NCBI GenBank assembly: GCA_020002185.1
Contig: CM034544.1
Location: 32,498,892 to 32,562,891 of the forward strand
Length of the DNA stretch: 64,000 nucleotides
DNA from: Paraescarpia echinospica
Lineage: Eukaryota > Annelida > Polychaeta > Sabellida > Siboglinidae
Direction: 5' to 3'
The notes under the pieces are model-generated. The model made no database searches. It worked only from the letters and a program-made list of their open reading frames with translations, and was not told the origin of the DNA. The first letter of the stretch is position 1; each line of letters begins with the position of its first letter. The position numbers and the translations under genes are program-made. Shown here piece by piece: positions 63,355 to 64,000 of the stretch.

Positions 63355-64000
63355 GTGACATTTATATTGCGCCGTTCCAACAATCGTTGCTCACGGCGCC
63401 TTACAGAATGTTCGGGAAAACAGGTAAGTCTTAAGGTTTGATTTAAAATCAGTGTTTGTCATTGTTGTTGCAGTCAGCTTTTGCGGCAGCAAGTTCCATA
63501 GTGTTGGGCCTGCCACGCAAAAGGATCTATCACCCCAGCGACGCGTTGCACGTGGTACACATAGATGATTGTGTTCACTGGAGCGCAACAATCGAGTTGG
63601 CTTACGTCGGGTCACACATTTGGTGATATACTGTGGTGCACAGCCAGTCAGTGCTCGGTGCGTGAGTAGAAGTGTCTTATACTCTACTCTAACTGCTATT
63701 GGCAGCCAGTGCAGCTTGATCAATAGAGGTGTGACATGACAGAACTTCCTGGCGCCGTCGACAAGGCGAGCCGCCCAGTTCTGTACTCTCTGCAACCGTT
63801 CTAGTTGTTTCACAGGCAGTCGGTGGAGTAATGCATTGCCAACGTCAAGTCTGCTGGTAACAAACGCATGTATGACTTGTTCTGTCGCTGCAGGTGTTAG
63901 ATAACGTCTTATTCTTGCAATATTTCGGAGATGGAAAATTGCAGATTTACAGACCGCAATCACGTGCGTCTCCATCTTCATCTCGGCATCGAACTGTACA
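63355..64000 (-). mobile_element. L2/CR1-like LINE 3' fragment, cut by window end
   Basis: The minus-strand frame 63391-63981 (196 codons) gives the C-terminal RT region: HLRNIARIRRYL, HAFVTSRLDVGNALL, LHWLPIAVRVEYK, LWNLLPQKL and a final LKTYLFSRTF. Its 3' end reads GGCGCAATATAAATG and then the GATTT repeat, typical of L2-like LINEs. It is a different family from the array-resident LINE. The frame is open to the window edge, so this copy is less decayed. Confidence 0.85.

Noticed and set aside
1..64000. CRISPR array, bacterial operon or viral genome as explanation of the regular repeats
   Set aside because: Units are kilobases long, contain spliced EGF exons and LINEs, and show no short direct repeats with spacers.

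Overview
This is an animal (metazoan) genomic window. It holds introns with GT..AG borders, Notch-type EGF exons that are all phase 1-1, LINE retrotransposons of the CR1/L2 group, and a 1000-base run of N. Nothing bacterial or viral was seen. The species cannot be fixed from the sequence. An invertebrate such as amphioxus would fit the CR1/L2 content and EGF-exon expansion, but that is a guess.

Almost the whole window (1 to about 62811) is one tandem array inside one plus-strand gene. Each repeat carries four small exons: A, a six-cysteine EGF without a calcium signature (40 codons); B and C, calcium-binding-type EGFs (38 and 39 codons); and D, a Thr/Ser-rich mucin-like segment (76 codons). 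Every exon begins and ends in phase 1, so each adds whole codons and one unit adds about 193 residues. I count 11 copies each of A, B and C and 13 of D (one shortened, one cut by the gap). All are free of stops and frameshifts. After the array comes a different EGF exon, E (62999-63112). The start and end of the gene lie outside the window. The product is inferred to be a very long secreted or cell-surface protein of repeated EGF-EGF-EGF-mucin modules.

The D-to-A intron of each unit carries a dead L2/CR1-like LINE (endonuclease and reverse transcriptase remnants, ATT-repeat 3' end). Units on the left (to about 41 kb) are about 5.9-6.2 kb and keep endonuclease plus RT. Units right of the gap (42.8-60.6 kb) are about 3.6 kb and share one internal deletion of about 2.3 kb. 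The last partial unit (60.3-62.8 kb) is again of the long type and looks ancestral. Left-hand units also differ by a 262-bp internal duplication, a stop-creating variant and alternating single-base differences, whose conflicting distribution implies unequal crossing over or gene conversion.

One younger, almost intact CR1-like element (about 2392-7212) interrupts the dead LINE of the first unit only. It has a 5' UTR, an ORF1 with a PHD-like zinc finger and an SGNH esterase domain, and an ORF2 with endonuclease and RT broken by one in-frame TGA. It ends in a perfect 10-bp hairpin and a 10-nt tandem repeat. The codons just before the ORF1 stop form TTTAAAC in the correct register to shift ribosomes -1 directly into ORF2, whose conserved start lies upstream of its first ATG. 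This is the most interesting single site in the window. At the right edge a separate L2-like element lies on the minus strand.

The gap at 41496-42495 sits at the long/short unit junction and is flanked by signs of assembly trouble, so copy number there should not be trusted. No tRNA, rRNA, CRISPR or bacterial-type regulatory feature was seen.
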